From Bacillota bacterium (GTDB lineage: Bacteria > Bacillota > Clostridia > Lachnospirales > Lachnospiraceae), in contig JAEWIZ010000008.1 in assembly GCA_023386815.1 (NCBI GenBank), positions 553,126 through 617,125 of the forward strand: a stretch of 64,000 nucleotides of DNA, read 5' to 3'. The translations under genes were made by a program, and so were the position numbers. The notes beneath the pieces were generated by a model. That model was not told the origin of the DNA. It searched no databases and saw only the letters and a list, made by a program, of their open reading frames with translations. Every line of letters starts with the position of its first letter. The first letter of the stretch is position 1. This document shows, piece by piece, positions 18,771 through 27,937 of the stretch.

Positions 18771-20291
18771 TTGGCTGAGGAATACATTCTTGAGTTAAAA
18801 GGAATAACGAAGATCTTTCCTGGTGTAAAGGCATTAAACGGTGTACAGTTTCAGTTGAAAAAGGGCGAGATTCATGCATTAATGGGTGAAAACGGTGCCG
18901 GAAAATCAACTTTTATAAAGGTAATCACAGGTGTGCATAAACCAGATGAAGGAGAAATCTTCATTAACGGAACAAAAGTTGAATTAAAGGGACCTAAGGA
19001 TGGTCAGAGTCATGGTATTGCTGCAATCTACCAGCACGTTACTGCCTATCCGCATCTTAGCGTTACAGAGAATATCTTCATGGGACATGAGAAGGTTAAG
19101 AGGGGCTTCATTGACTGGAAGCAAATGCATCAGGATGCACAGGGCTTACTGAATCAGTTAAATGCAGACTTTAAGTCGACAGATGAAATGGGAAACCTCA
19201 GTGTTGCTCAGCAACAGATGGTAGAGATTGCAAAGGCATTATCCTCCAATGCAAAAATTATCATCATGGATGAGCCTACCGCATCCCTGACAAAGAACGA
19301 ATCAGAAAATTTATATAGAATTGCAGAAAAGCTTCGCGATGAAGGCGCTTCCATTATCTTTATCTCACATAGATTTGAAGATATGTATCGCCTTGCTTCC
19401 AGAGTAACTGTATTTAGAGATGCAAAATATATCGGAACCTATGATGTTGATAAGATTTCTAATCATGATCTTATTACCGCTATGGTTGGTCGTGAAATCA
19501 CAGATATGTTCCCTAAGCCAGAGATTAAATTCGGCGAAGAGGTACTAAGAGTTGAGAACCTGAGCAGAGAAGGTTATTTCAAAAATGTATCCTTCAATGT
19601 TCGTGCAGGTGAGATCCTTGGTCTTACCGGTCTGGTAGGTGCTCGTAGAACAGAAGTAATTCAGACTATCTATGGTGTAGAAAAGCTGGATTCCGGTAAA
19701 ATCTTCTTAGAAGGTAAAGAAGTAAAGATCAAGAGCCCTCAAGATGCGATCAAGTACGGTATTGGTTTACTGACAGAAGATAGATCCAACTTAGGACTAA
19801 TTCAAAGCTGGGGTATCGGAAGAAATATCACCTTGACGGAGATTGAGAAATATGGTAATAAATTCTTCACCAATGATAAAGCAGAGCGTACTGCTGCAAA
19901 AGAGTTGGCAGAGAATGTAGATACAAAGGCAGTTTCCTTATTTGATAAGGTAAGCACACTATCCGGTGGTAATCAACAGAAGATCGCCGTAGCAAAAATT
20001 CTTGCCTCTGACTTAAAGTTACTCATCATGGATGAGCCTACAAAGGGTATCGACGTAGGTGCGAAAGCAGAAATTTATGACATCATGGGTCAATTGGCCA
20101 ATCGAGGATATGCAATCATCATGATATCTTCCGAAATGCCTGAAATTCTCGGATTAAGTGACCGTATCGTTGTTATGTGCGAGGGTAAGGTGACAGGAGA
20201 ATTATCAAGGGAAGAAGCAACCCAGGAATTAATTCTTGAGTTTGCGATGGCTAAATCCCTGAAAGAAACAGAGAAAGAGAGAGGTGCTTAA
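18771..20291 (+). CDS. Sugar ABC transporter ATP-binding protein (rhamnose/ribose type)
   Basis: 506 residues with two fused ATPase domains, as in RbsA and rhizobial RhaT. First half: Walker A GENGAGKST, signature variant LSVAQQQMVEIAKAL, Walker B IIIMDEPTASLT. Second half: Walker A degenerated to GLVGARRTE (no GKS/T, common in this family), signature LSGGNQQK, Walker B LLIMDEPTKGID. Start is TTG at 18771 with AAAGGAG 8 nt before. The permease gene starts 3 bp after the stop. Together with the two permeases, binding protein and the mutarotase gene downstream this is a rhamnose-type importer; specificity rests on that neighbour. Confidence 0.93.
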   Translation: MAEEYILELKGITKIFPGVKALNGVQFQLKKGEIHALMGENGAGKSTFIKVITGVHKPDEGEIFINGTKVELKGPKDGQSHGIAAIYQHVTAYPHLSVTENIFMGHEKVKRGFIDWKQMHQDAQGLLNQLNADFKSTDEMGNLSVAQQQMVEIAKALSSNAKIIIMDEPTASLTKNESENLYRIAEKLRDEGASIIFISHRFEDMYRLASRVTVFRDAKYIGTYDVDKISNHDLITAMVGREITDMFPKPEIKFGEEVLRVENLSREGYFKNVSFNVRAGEILGLTGLVGARRTEVIQTIYGVEKLDSGKIFLEGKEVKIKSPQDAIKYGIGLLTEDRSNLGLIQSWGIGRNITLTEIEKYGNKFFTNDKAERTAAKELAENVDTKAVSLFDKVSTLSGGNQQKIAVAKILASDLKLLIMDEPTKGIDVGAKAEIYDIMGQLANRGYAIIMISSEMPEILGLSDRIVVMCEGKVTGELSREEATQELILEFAMAKSLKETEKERGA

Positions 20292-20294
20292 GTA

Positions 20295-21296
20295 ATGGAA
20301 AAGAAATCCTTGTGGAAAACGATCACCGGCTCTCGTGAAGCGAGTTTGGTAATTGTATTAGTAATCCTTTGTGTATTTATTGCTAGTAGAAATGCTACAT
20401 TCTTAACACCGGGATCCATTGAAGGTTTGTTTAAGAATTATGCTATAAACTTTGTTTTAACATGTGGTATGATGCTGGTACTTATCATTGGTGGTATTGA
20501 TATTTCCATCGGTTCCACCCTTGCATTTTCCGGTATGACAGCATCCCTCATATTAAGAGATTTCCCAGAAACCTCAGTACTTGTTGCATTCCTTATTTCA
20601 ATTGCTGTAGGTGCTGTATGTGGATTAATCATAGGTGCAATTATTGCTTATGGAAAAGTTCCTCCAATTATTTGTACACTGGGTGCTATGAGTATTTACC
20701 GTGGTTTGGCTTACTTGGTATCAAAGAACGACTGGGTATCCGCTTCAGAATTCAGTAAAGCCTACAAAGCCTTTGCACAGAGCAGATATCTTGGATTTGG
20801 TCTTATTAATAATCTAGTAGTTATTGTTATTGTATTACTTGTTATCTTCTACATTGTCATGAAATGGACTCCAATCGGCAGAAAAGTATATGCAGTTGGT
20901 AGTAATGCAGAAGCTGCCCTTGTTAGTGGTATCAAAGTAACAAAGGTAAAAGTAGCTTGCTATACAATTCTTGGTTCCTTAGCTGGTTTATCAGGTGCAA
21001 TGTTCACATCTCTTTACGCTTCCTCCCAGGGTAACATGGGTGAAGGAGTTGAGATGGACGTTATTGCTGCCTGTGTAGTAGGTGGTGTTAGCTTAAACGG
21101 TGGTAGAGGTAGCGTTGTCGGAGTATTCTTAGGTACTTTGATCATATCCATCATTGGTAAGGGACTTCCAATGATTGGAGTATCTCAGTTTTGGCAAAGA
21201 GCTATTAAAGGTTTAATCATATTACTTGCCGTTATCATCAATGTTTTGGTTCAAAGACAGATGGATAAGGCTGCGTTAAAGAGAAGGGAGATTTAA
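20295..21296 (+). CDS. Sugar ABC transporter permease (first)
   Basis: 333 residues, BPD_transp_2 (RbsC/RhaP) family integral membrane protein with about 8-10 segments. Family signatures include IGGIDISIGSTLAFSGMTA, the EAA-like cytoplasmic loop around SGIKVTKVKVACY and the conserved AACVVGGVSLNGGRGSVVG. It overlaps nothing but is tightly packed: 3 bp after the ATPase gene and 2 bp before the second permease, so a single transcript is near certain. It pairs with the second permease as a heterodimer. Confidence 0.93.
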   Translation: MEKKSLWKTITGSREASLVIVLVILCVFIASRNATFLTPGSIEGLFKNYAINFVLTCGMMLVLIIGGIDISIGSTLAFSGMTASLILRDFPETSVLVAFLISIAVGAVCGLIIGAIIAYGKVPPIICTLGAMSIYRGLAYLVSKNDWVSASEFSKAYKAFAQSRYLGFGLINNLVVIVIVLLVIFYIVMKWTPIGRKVYAVGSNAEAALVSGIKVTKVKVACYTILGSLAGLSGAMFTSLYASSQGNMGEGVEMDVIAACVVGGVSLNGGRGSVVGVFLGTLIISIIGKGLPMIGVSQFWQRAIKGLIILLAVIINVLVQRQMDKAALKRREI

Positions 21297-21298
21297 TA

Positions 21299-22318
21299 AT
21301 GGCTGGAAAATCAGGAAGAACGATAATTGCAGAAGAAAAATTCTCCTTAAAAAAATTACTGTTAAGATGGGAATCCTTTTTAGTAATTATATTTATCTTA
21401 GTTAACATAATGAATAGTAGCATCTCAAATAAATATTTGAGTGTACCTGGGTTATTTAATGCGACGAATTCATTCTTAAGTATAGCATTTTTAACGTTAC
21501 CGATGTGTTTTATTCTCTTAATCGGTGAGATTGATATCTCTGTAGGTGCTCAGGTAGCACTTAGTGCGGTACTGCTTGGTATCAGCTTTAATGCAGGTGC
21601 TCCGATGTGGTTATCTGTTATTATTGCTCTGGCAGTTGGCGTAGTTTGTGGTTTCGTTAACGGTTTTATTGCAATCAAATTTACCGAGTTGAATCCAATG
21701 ATTATTACACTTGGTACTCAGATCTTATTCCGTGGTATTGCGGAAATGATTTTGGAAGATCAATCTACCGGTGGATTTACTTCTGTAAAATGGTTCTCCA
21801 ATCTGTACTGGGGAAAAATCGGCGGTGTGGTTCCTATCATGTTTGTAATATTCGTAATCTTCGCTGTAATCTTTGGCGTGGTTATGCATAAATCAACCTT
21901 TGGCCGTAGAATGTATGCCGTTGGTAGCAATAAGCAGGCTGCTAAGTATTCCGGTATTAATGTTCCTAAGATGCGCCTTACGATTTATACCTTGACCGGT
22001 CTCTTCTGCGGTATCTGTGCAGTATTTGCATCTTCTCAGATGGGTAGTGCAAGACCAAATGTTGGTGAAGGTTATGAGATGGATGCAATCGGTATGTGCG
22101 TACTTGGTGGCGTATTAACCGATGGTGGTAAAGGTAACTTTATTGGAGCGATGATTTCCGTATTCATTTTAGGATTACTAAAATATGGTCTTGGCCTTGT
22201 AAACGTGTCCTCAAACATTATGTTGGTAGTAAAAGGCGCATTACTTATCTTCGCTGTAATGATTCCTCATTTGAATTTGGGAAGGTTTTTCAAAAAGAGA
22301 GCAGTAAAAGCGGCATAA
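21299..22318 (+). CDS. Sugar ABC transporter permease (second)
   Basis: 339 residues, same BPD_transp_2 family as the upstream permease but clearly diverged (GEIDISVGAQVALSAV, GSNKQAAKYSGINVPKMRL, CVLGGVLTDGGKGNFIG). Two distinct permeases are typical of rhamnose (RhaP/RhaQ) and autoinducer-2 importers, whereas ribose importers use one. Spacing of 2 bp to the first permease and a downstream stem-loop before the binding-protein gene fit a transporter operon in which the binding protein is made in excess. Confidence 0.93.
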   Translation: MAGKSGRTIIAEEKFSLKKLLLRWESFLVIIFILVNIMNSSISNKYLSVPGLFNATNSFLSIAFLTLPMCFILLIGEIDISVGAQVALSAVLLGISFNAGAPMWLSVIIALAVGVVCGFVNGFIAIKFTELNPMIITLGTQILFRGIAEMILEDQSTGGFTSVKWFSNLYWGKIGGVVPIMFVIFVIFAVIFGVVMHKSTFGRRMYAVGSNKQAAKYSGINVPKMRLTIYTLTGLFCGICAVFASSQMGSARPNVGEGYEMDAIGMCVLGGVLTDGGKGNFIGAMISVFILGLLKYGLGLVNVSSNIMLVVKGALLIFAVMIPHLNLGRFFKKRAVKAA

Positions 22319-22352
22319 TGAGAACCATTTAGGTTCATTCTAATCATGATAC

Positions 22353-22369
22353 CAACACTTCGGTGTTTG
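22353..22369 (+). promoter_or_regulatory. Intercistronic UUCG stem-loop
   Basis: CAACAC-TTCG-GTGTTTG forms a small, stable tetraloop hairpin between permease and binding-protein genes, without a T run. Such hairpins often stabilise or trim the mRNA so that the binding protein is expressed at a higher level. Confidence 0.5.
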
Positions 22370-22406
22370 TATAAATATCTTTTTAAACTATGGGAGGTTA
22401 GTTGAA

Positions 22407-23543
22407 ATGAAAAAGAAATTTTTAAGTGCAGTACTTTGCATCACTTTAACAGCAAGCATGTTAGTAGGATGCTCCAGCAAATCTGATTCAGGCGAAGGAA
22501 CAGCAACAACAGCGCCTACACAGGCAGCAACCGACAACACAGATACAGGTTCTGGCGACACAGGATCAACAGATCCATACGCAACTGATGGTACTTATGC
22601 GATTATCGTAAAGAGTGCTGGTAACCCTTACAACCAGAAGGAATCCGATGGTTACAAGCAGGTTATCGAAGCTCAAGGTGGTACTTGTGTAATCCAGGAG
22701 CCAGAAGCCGCTACAGCAGAAGATCAGATTACTTGTATTAATAACGTTGTATCACAGGGTGTTGATGCAATCGCAATTGCAGCAAATGATAAGGACGCTT
22801 TAGAGCCAGCTTTAAAGCAAGCAATGGATCAGGGTATCCACGTAATGAGCCTTGACTCAGCTGTTAATGCTAACAGCCGTGAAGTATTCGTAAACCAGGC
22901 TGGTACCACAGAAATCGCTCAGACTTTAATGGATGCGGTTCTTGATATCTCCGGTGGAGAAGGCAACTGGGCTATCCTTTCTGCAGCTTCTACAGCAACA
23001 AACCAGAATGCTTGGATTGATGGTATGAAATCAGTAATGCAGGATTCCAAATATTCTAAGCTTAACTTAATTGGTGTTTACTATGGTGATGACGAATATC
23101 AGGCATCCGTTGACCAGACAGCTGCTATTCTTGCAGATGACCCTAATGTAAAAGTTATCGTTGCTCCTACAACAGTAGGTATCATGGCTGCTGCTAAGGT
23201 TCTTCAGGATGAAGGCCTTACAGGTAAAGTTAAGTTAACAGGTCTTGGATTACCTTCCGAAATGGCTGATTATATCGGTGCAGACGATGCTCATTCCTGC
23301 CCTTATATGTATCTGTGGAATCCTATTCAGTTAGGTAACTTAGCTGCTTATGTTTCTATCGGTTTAGTAAACGATGTAATCACAGGTGCAGCAGGCGAAA
23401 CCTTTACTGTTCCGGATACAACCTTAGGTGATAACGGTACTTACACAATTAAAGAATCTGGTGATGGTGGTACTGAAATAATCTTAGGCGCACCATTCGC
23501 ATTCACACCAGAGAACATCGCTGAGTGGGCTTCTGTATACTAA
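22407..23543 (+). CDS. Rhamnose-type ABC transporter substrate-binding lipoprotein
   Basis: 378 residues. Signal peptide with lipobox LVGC (Cys22), a Ser/Thr/Gly-rich linker (about 23-55), then a type 1 periplasmic binding protein fold (Peripla_BP_4; ribose/rhamnose RhaS type). The pattern SAGNPYNQKESDGYKQ near the N-terminal lobe and CPYMYLWNPIQLGNLAAY near the C-terminus is the one I associate with rhamnose-binding RhaS proteins. It is anchored to the outer face of the membrane and delivers sugar to the permeases encoded upstream. Excellent ribosome site (GGGAGG). A terminator follows. Confidence 0.92.
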   Translation: MKKKFLSAVLCITLTASMLVGCSSKSDSGEGTATTAPTQAATDNTDTGSGDTGSTDPYATDGTYAIIVKSAGNPYNQKESDGYKQVIEAQGGTCVIQEPEAATAEDQITCINNVVSQGVDAIAIAANDKDALEPALKQAMDQGIHVMSLDSAVNANSREVFVNQAGTTEIAQTLMDAVLDISGGEGNWAILSAASTATNQNAWIDGMKSVMQDSKYSKLNLIGVYYGDDEYQASVDQTAAILADDPNVKVIVAPTTVGIMAAAKVLQDEGLTGKVKLTGLGLPSEMADYIGADDAHSCPYMYLWNPIQLGNLAAYVSIGLVNDVITGAAGETFTVPDTTLGDNGTYTIKESGDGGTEIILGAPFAFTPENIAEWASVY

Positions 23544-23590
23544 GATTTAGAATAACTTTTCAAAATTTATAGTATGTGATATAATGTCTA

Positions 23591-23624
23591 AAAAGGGTTG
23601 CTGATACTGGCAACCCTTTTTACC
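23591..23624 (+). terminator. Terminator after the binding-protein gene
   Basis: AAAAGGGTTGC (23591-23601) / GCAACCCTTTT (23610-23620) with T run. Some read-through to rhaM is likely, since I see no strong promoter before rhaM. Confidence 0.8.
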
Positions 23625-23710
23625 AAAAAGAAGTTATTTAAGCCTATTCACAAAGGGAATATATTCGCTTCTCGAATAGGTCATAAAAAAGTGAAAGGCA
23701 TGGTATAGAT

Positions 23711-24022
23711 ATGATAAAAGGTTTTAAAATGAAATTGTATGAAGGTATGGCAGAAGAATATGAGATTCGCCACAATCAACTATGGCCTGAGATGATAGAC
23801 ATGATTCATGAGCATGGCGGAAAGAATTACTCTATCTTTTTGGACAAGGATACAAATATTTTATTTGGCTATATCGAGATTGAAGACGAAGCGAAATGGG
23901 CAAAGGGAGCCGATACCGCAATCAACCGTAAGTGGTGGGATTTTATGGCTGACATTATGGAGACCAATCCTGATAATAGCCCTGTAGCAATAGACTTACA
24001 ACCAATGTTTCATTTGGATTAA
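23711..24022 (+). CDS. rhaM: L-rhamnose mutarotase
   Basis: 103 residues, full-length RhaM: interconverts alpha- and beta-L-rhamnopyranose so that the beta form can enter the isomerase. Conserved marks are EYEIRHNQLWPEM (His24-region general acid/base), HGGKNYSIFLD, LFGYIE and NRKWWDFMADIME followed by a C-terminal PMFHLD. Its presence right after the importer is the strongest evidence that the importer carries rhamnose. No rhaA, rhaB or rhaD homologue is in the window except the isomerase-family gene at 27938, which belongs to a different branch. Confidence 0.93.
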   Translation: MIKGFKMKLYEGMAEEYEIRHNQLWPEMIDMIHEHGGKNYSIFLDKDTNILFGYIEIEDEAKWAKGADTAINRKWWDFMADIMETNPDNSPVAIDLQPMFHLD

Positions 24023-24031
24023 TAGAATAGT

Positions 24032-24056
24032 ATAGGAATAAAATATGTATTCCTAT
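24032..24056. repeat. AGGAATA-type inverted repeat
   Basis: ATAGGAATA (24032-24040), 7-nt spacer, TATTCCTAT (24048-24056), directly after rhaM. The same core (AGGAATA..TATTCCT) recurs twice upstream of the GntR gene at 37141-37201. Confidence 0.6.
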
Positions 24057-24129
24057 TATCAATTATTATCATATGCAAATATATAGCTGACGGTAAGGCT
24101 GGTTCAACCCGGCGGAATGGAGGAGATCT

Positions 24130-25281
24130 TTGAAAAGAGTTGGTTTTTTAATAAGTATACTTTGTATTGTTACAATATTAGCAGGCTGTAGCTCCAGTAA
24201 AACAACTGTGGAACATGGGGACAGCTATTATGCACCGGTTGCATCTGACGGAAAATTTGGGTTTATTGATGCTTCCGGCAAGGTAGTTATTAAGCTCCAA
24301 TATGAGGATGCCGGACTTTTCGCTGATAATGGATTAGCTGCCGTTAAGGTTGATGGTAAGTATGGCTATATAGATGCTGCGGGAGATATGGTAATAGATC
24401 CACAGTTTGACAGCGCAGGATTTTTCCGAAACGGCTTTGCACCAATTACAAAGGATGGATACTATGGCTTTGTGAATGAAAAAGGAGAGGTTATAGTGGA
24501 ACCCATCTACGAGGGTGTGGGAACCTTCAGTGAAAATGGATACGCTGCGGTTATGAAAGATAGTAAGTATGGTTATATTGATGAGCAAGGAGCAGTTGTA
24601 ATAGATTTTATTTATGAAACAGCCTATGCATTTGACGATGATGGTTTAGCCAGAGTTGTGAAAGACGGACTGTATGGGTATATTGACGAACAGGGAAAGG
24701 AAGTTATTCCATGTATGTTCGGATATGCTGAAGATTTTAACGATATGAATATAGCACTGGTAAAAACTGCAGATGGAACATACGGTTATATTAATAAAGC
24801 CGGCGGGTATACCATAGAACCAGATTATCAGATGGTATTCGGTTTTACTGAGAATGGACTTGCAGCAGTTGAAAAAGATAACCAGTGGGGATATATCAAT
24901 GAACAAGGTGAAACAGTCATAGATCTTCAATATGATACCGCCTTTAGCTTTGCTAAAAATGGTATCGCATTAGTTGCTAAGGATAAAAAATACAGCTTTA
25001 TTAATGCGAGCGGAGAACAGGTATCGAAAGAAACCTATGATTACGCTTCGAAATACAGCGATCTTGGATTTGCAATCATTAGTAATGAAAAACGTTATGG
25101 ATATATTAATTCCGAGGGTGATATGATTGTGAAACCGACGTTTACGGAAGCCTATGATTTCATGGATATGGGCTTGGCCATCGTAAAGACGGAAAAAGGC
25201 TATGGTTATATTGGTACGGATGGAAAGTTTGTGATCAAGCCAAAATATCAGGTTGTAGGTGAATTTGTTAAAGTAAAATAA
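24130..25281 (+). CDS. WG-repeat lipoprotein
   Basis: 383 residues from a TTG start with AGGAG 4-9 nt upstream. Signal peptide with lipobox LAGC (Cys20), then ten tandem WG (KWG) repeats of about 33-35 residues each, of the form YGYIDxxGxxVIxPxY followed by a FxxxGLAxV segment. The whole exported part is repeats, so it should fold as a beta-rich solenoid or propeller on the outer membrane face. WG-repeat proteins are widespread in Clostridia but have no assigned biochemical role; binding of a surface partner or polysaccharide is only a guess. Separate transcription unit, closed by a terminator. Confidence 0.88.
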   Translation: MKRVGFLISILCIVTILAGCSSSKTTVEHGDSYYAPVASDGKFGFIDASGKVVIKLQYEDAGLFADNGLAAVKVDGKYGYIDAAGDMVIDPQFDSAGFFRNGFAPITKDGYYGFVNEKGEVIVEPIYEGVGTFSENGYAAVMKDSKYGYIDEQGAVVIDFIYETAYAFDDDGLARVVKDGLYGYIDEQGKEVIPCMFGYAEDFNDMNIALVKTADGTYGYINKAGGYTIEPDYQMVFGFTENGLAAVEKDNQWGYINEQGETVIDLQYDTAFSFAKNGIALVAKDKKYSFINASGEQVSKETYDYASKYSDLGFAIISNEKRYGYINSEGDMIVKPTFTEAYDFMDMGLAIVKTEKGYGYIGTDGKFVIKPKYQVVGEFVKVK

Positions 25282-25289
25282 GTACAAAT

Positions 25290-25323
25290 AAACGCATGTA
25301 GCAGGGGCTAGATGCGTTTTTAT
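25290..25323. terminator. Bidirectional terminator
   Basis: AAACGCAT (25290-25297) / ATGCGTTTTT (25312-25321) stem; placed between the convergent WG-repeat and propeller-protein genes. Confidence 0.65.
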
Positions 25324-25373
25324 TATGGTTCATTCCGAAGAATAAGTTGAGGCAGTGGTAAATTATTTATTGA

Positions 25374-26744
25374 TCAGAGCTCGCTTTTGTATACTCTCCA
25401 GATGACACCGGTATTAGGGATGAAATGAACGGGATCATTTGGAATATTTAGTCCGGTATCTGAGATATACATTGCCCCGTCAGGTCCGAAGAGGACTTGT
25501 GAAGGTCTTTCAAAGCCACCTTCTCTTGAAATGGAGGATGGAAAGCCGGATTTATTAATGGCAAAGGTTGCTGTGGTTCTAGACCTCATGTCTATTTTAG
25601 AAATTCTGTGTCCTGCGTGAGCATAGGTCATCCCATCACCGAACTCAGTATACAAAGTACTGCCATATTCAGCCACATAGACATCTCCATAGGCACCAAA
25701 ATTTTCGTTATAATTAAAATCAAAGCCTCTGATATTTGAATTTGGAGGAAAGGTAACAAAAGGTACCGGAGGAATATTGGGCTGATTTTTAAACAGCAGC
25801 GTAGGCTGTTGCCCACCGACGGGGGTAAACCGGAGGGAATTTACTGATTCACCTCCTGAATAATCAGGCCATCCATACCATACTCCTGGCATAATATAAT
25901 AGAAATCATCAGTAGCGTTACCAATTGGCCTGCTCCCGATGGCATTATAACCATTGTTTACAGCATAAAGCTGACCCCTATTATCGAATTTTAGGAAGGC
26001 AGGATTTCGAAATCCCCAAGCATATTGTTCCAAATTTGAGCCATCGAGGTTGGATCTTATAATGCTGCCAGAAGCTTTTATATACTTCTTTCGAAACTCG
26101 TAAGGCTGATTCGGTATTCCATAAGGTGAAAAAGCACCGGTAATTGCCAAATCATCTGGCAAGGCTTCTGTCATTATGTTATTTGTCTCAAAGTTTTGTC
26201 CGTTAAGCATGACATAATCACCTGTATAATCGCAAAGTAAAGGAGATATCGTAATCCATTTGTTATCATTTCCTACAACTCCGCTGTTCGTGACGGTTCC
26301 TTGGCCGAAGTATATTTTATTATCAGGGGAAAAGGCAACGGGACTGTTCGAGTTATCCCCATTACTGGGCAAACCCATAATTATATTTTGTCTTGTACCA
26401 TCTCTATAAATTTTTGTGACGAAACCTCTATGAGATACGTAGATTACGCTGTTACTATAATTAATTCCGGAAAGGGGAATATTAAAGTTTTCTGCGATCA
26501 ATTCCAAACGATTATCAATGAGCCGGAGCACTCTGGGATTTCCCGTAGCCAAACCGGCATCAGCAATCAGGAGATATCCATCTTCATCAAATACCATTCC
26601 TATTGGTGAATCCAAATCTTTTAAAAACACCTCAATACGGTAGCCAGAAGTAATATAAATATCCGATGGATTTAAATATCTTTCTAGTATAATATTGTCT
26701 TGACCCAGTGCGCAAAGCCTCGTTTTAGCATCGAATGGATACAT
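25374..26744 (-). CDS. PQQ-type glucose/sorbosone dehydrogenase-like beta-propeller protein, no signal peptide
   Basis: 456 residues resembling the soluble glucose/sorbosone dehydrogenase (GSDH, YliI-like) six-bladed propeller: SPIGMVFDEDGYLLIADAG, YVSHRGFVTKI, KIYFGQG, WGFRNPAFLKFDNRGQLYAVNNG, RPIGNATDDFYYIMPGVWYGWPDYSGG and GPDGAMYISDTG. Start at 26744 fits GGTGAGG 4 nt upstream; a GTG at 26753 is inside that site. There is no export signal, unusual because PQQ enzymes work outside the membrane and Clostridia rarely make PQQ. It may therefore be a non-PQQ NHL/propeller protein, for example a sugar or scaffold binder. Monocistronic. Confidence 0.75.
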   Translation of the reverse strand: MYPFDAKTRLCALGQDNIILERYLNPSDIYITSGYRIEVFLKDLDSPIGMVFDEDGYLLIADAGLATGNPRVLRLIDNRLELIAENFNIPLSGINYSNSVIYVSHRGFVTKIYRDGTRQNIIMGLPSNGDNSNSPVAFSPDNKIYFGQGTVTNSGVVGNDNKWITISPLLCDYTGDYVMLNGQNFETNNIMTEALPDDLAITGAFSPYGIPNQPYEFRKKYIKASGSIIRSNLDGSNLEQYAWGFRNPAFLKFDNRGQLYAVNNGYNAIGSRPIGNATDDFYYIMPGVWYGWPDYSGGESVNSLRFTPVGGQQPTLLFKNQPNIPPVPFVTFPPNSNIRGFDFNYNENFGAYGDVYVAEYGSTLYTEFGDGMTYAHAGHRISKIDMRSRTTATFAINKSGFPSSISREGGFERPSQVLFGPDGAMYISDTGLNIPNDPVHFIPNTGVIWRVYKSEL

Positions 26745-26801
26745 TAACCTCACCCGGAATTTATTTATTATAATATATTCATTTCTGATTAAAATAGACT
26801 T

Positions 26802-27668
26802 TTACAGCTTCCATTCCTTGCGATACTTCAGCGGGGTCATTTCTTCCCTTGCCTTAAACAGGTTAATAAAATGACTGACATTATTCATACCGCATTGAAA
26901 GGTAATATCACTCACCGACATTTCGGAATACTTTAATAATTCTTTCGCATAATTAAGACGCAACATAATTAAATATTCACTGTAAGTAATTCCAAAAAAC
27001 CTTTTAAACTCTCTGGAGAGATAATATTGGCTGAAGCCATAGTACTTTGCAAGCTGTTTCAACGAGATTTCCTCTTTAAAATGCTGATCCAGGTACTTTA
27101 CCATACTTTTAATATAATCTGGCATATAAGAAAGGGATCTATGTTCACTACTATTATGAATTATCAATTCTGTAATTAATGAATTTATAAGGTTTGAACA
27201 GATAACCTCTGCATTCAAATCTTTTTTTTGGATCAAAGTAAGAATACAACGCATGTTTTCTTCCAGGCTGGAAGAATCTTCGAGTGAAATAATACGAAAT
27301 CCGGGCTCAGTGAACACATTGTAATAACCGGGAGCACTAAGACCCTGAAAATGAATCCAGAGAAATTCCCACTGGTCACCAAGGCAGCTATAATGCTGAT
27401 AATCCATGCAGCTAATATAGAAGGTGTCTCCTGGTTTTAAGATATATTCTTGATTCTTGTATTTTAAAAGTCCTGAACCGGAGATGGTGTGTACAATCAA
27501 ATAGCTGTTTAAATTCTCTCGTTCCGTATAATAGGTAGGAAAGGTCTTAAAATAGCCAGCTTCCTGAACATAGAGATAAGTGTTCTTTGCGAGAATACTG
27601 GGGGTATTGATATAACGAATACTGTCATCGCTCCAATCGAAAGAAGCACTTTCGATATAGTTTTTCAT
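26802..27668 (-). CDS. AraC-family regulator with N-terminal cupin sensor
   Basis: 288 residues, the usual size for a sugar-responsive AraC protein. The N-terminal half (about 30-150) has an AraC-type arabinose-binding/cupin pattern (LIVHTISGSGLLKYKNQEYILKPGD; note the glycine- and aspartate-rich turns). Two HTH units fill residues about 190-285 (LKQLAKYYGFSQYYLSREFKRFFG; VSDITFQCGMNNVSHFINLFKA). Start ATG at 27668 follows AGGAG. It is divergent from the fucose/arabinose isomerase-family gene at 27938, so control of that gene is likely. Confidence 0.92.
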   Translation of the reverse strand: MKNYIESASFDWSDDSIRYINTPSILAKNTYLYVQEAGYFKTFPTYYTERENLNSYLIVHTISGSGLLKYKNQEYILKPGDTFYISCMDYQHYSCLGDQWEFLWIHFQGLSAPGYYNVFTEPGFRIISLEDSSSLEENMRCILTLIQKKDLNAEVICSNLINSLITELIIHNSSEHRSLSYMPDYIKSMVKYLDQHFKEEISLKQLAKYYGFSQYYLSREFKRFFGITYSEYLIMLRLNYAKELLKYSEMSVSDITFQCGMNNVSHFINLFKAREEMTPLKYRKEWKL

Positions 27669-27937
27669 AAATTAGTTCTCCTTGATAAGGTATTGATGAA
27701 TTGGCACATGCTAGTTGCACTCAATTAAATAAATCATATCATATCATGCACAAAGATAAAACCACAAAAAACTGTTATTTCTCAACATAATAAATGGATG
27801 TTATTATTGATGGACAGGAGTATAATAGCATCATAAGTAGTGGTAATGCTAATAAAAAGAACTCAATACTAAAATGCAAATAGCTGTTATTGATTTTTGC
27901 AGCAATTAAAAAACTATAAAATAGGAGGATGTTTATT
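27669..27937. other. Divergent regulatory region of AraC gene and isomerase gene
   Basis: About 270 bp. A TATAAT at 27830-27835 with a weak upstream box (ATGTTA, 17-bp spacer) is a plausible activator-dependent promoter toward the isomerase gene. No further gene seen. Confidence 0.4.
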
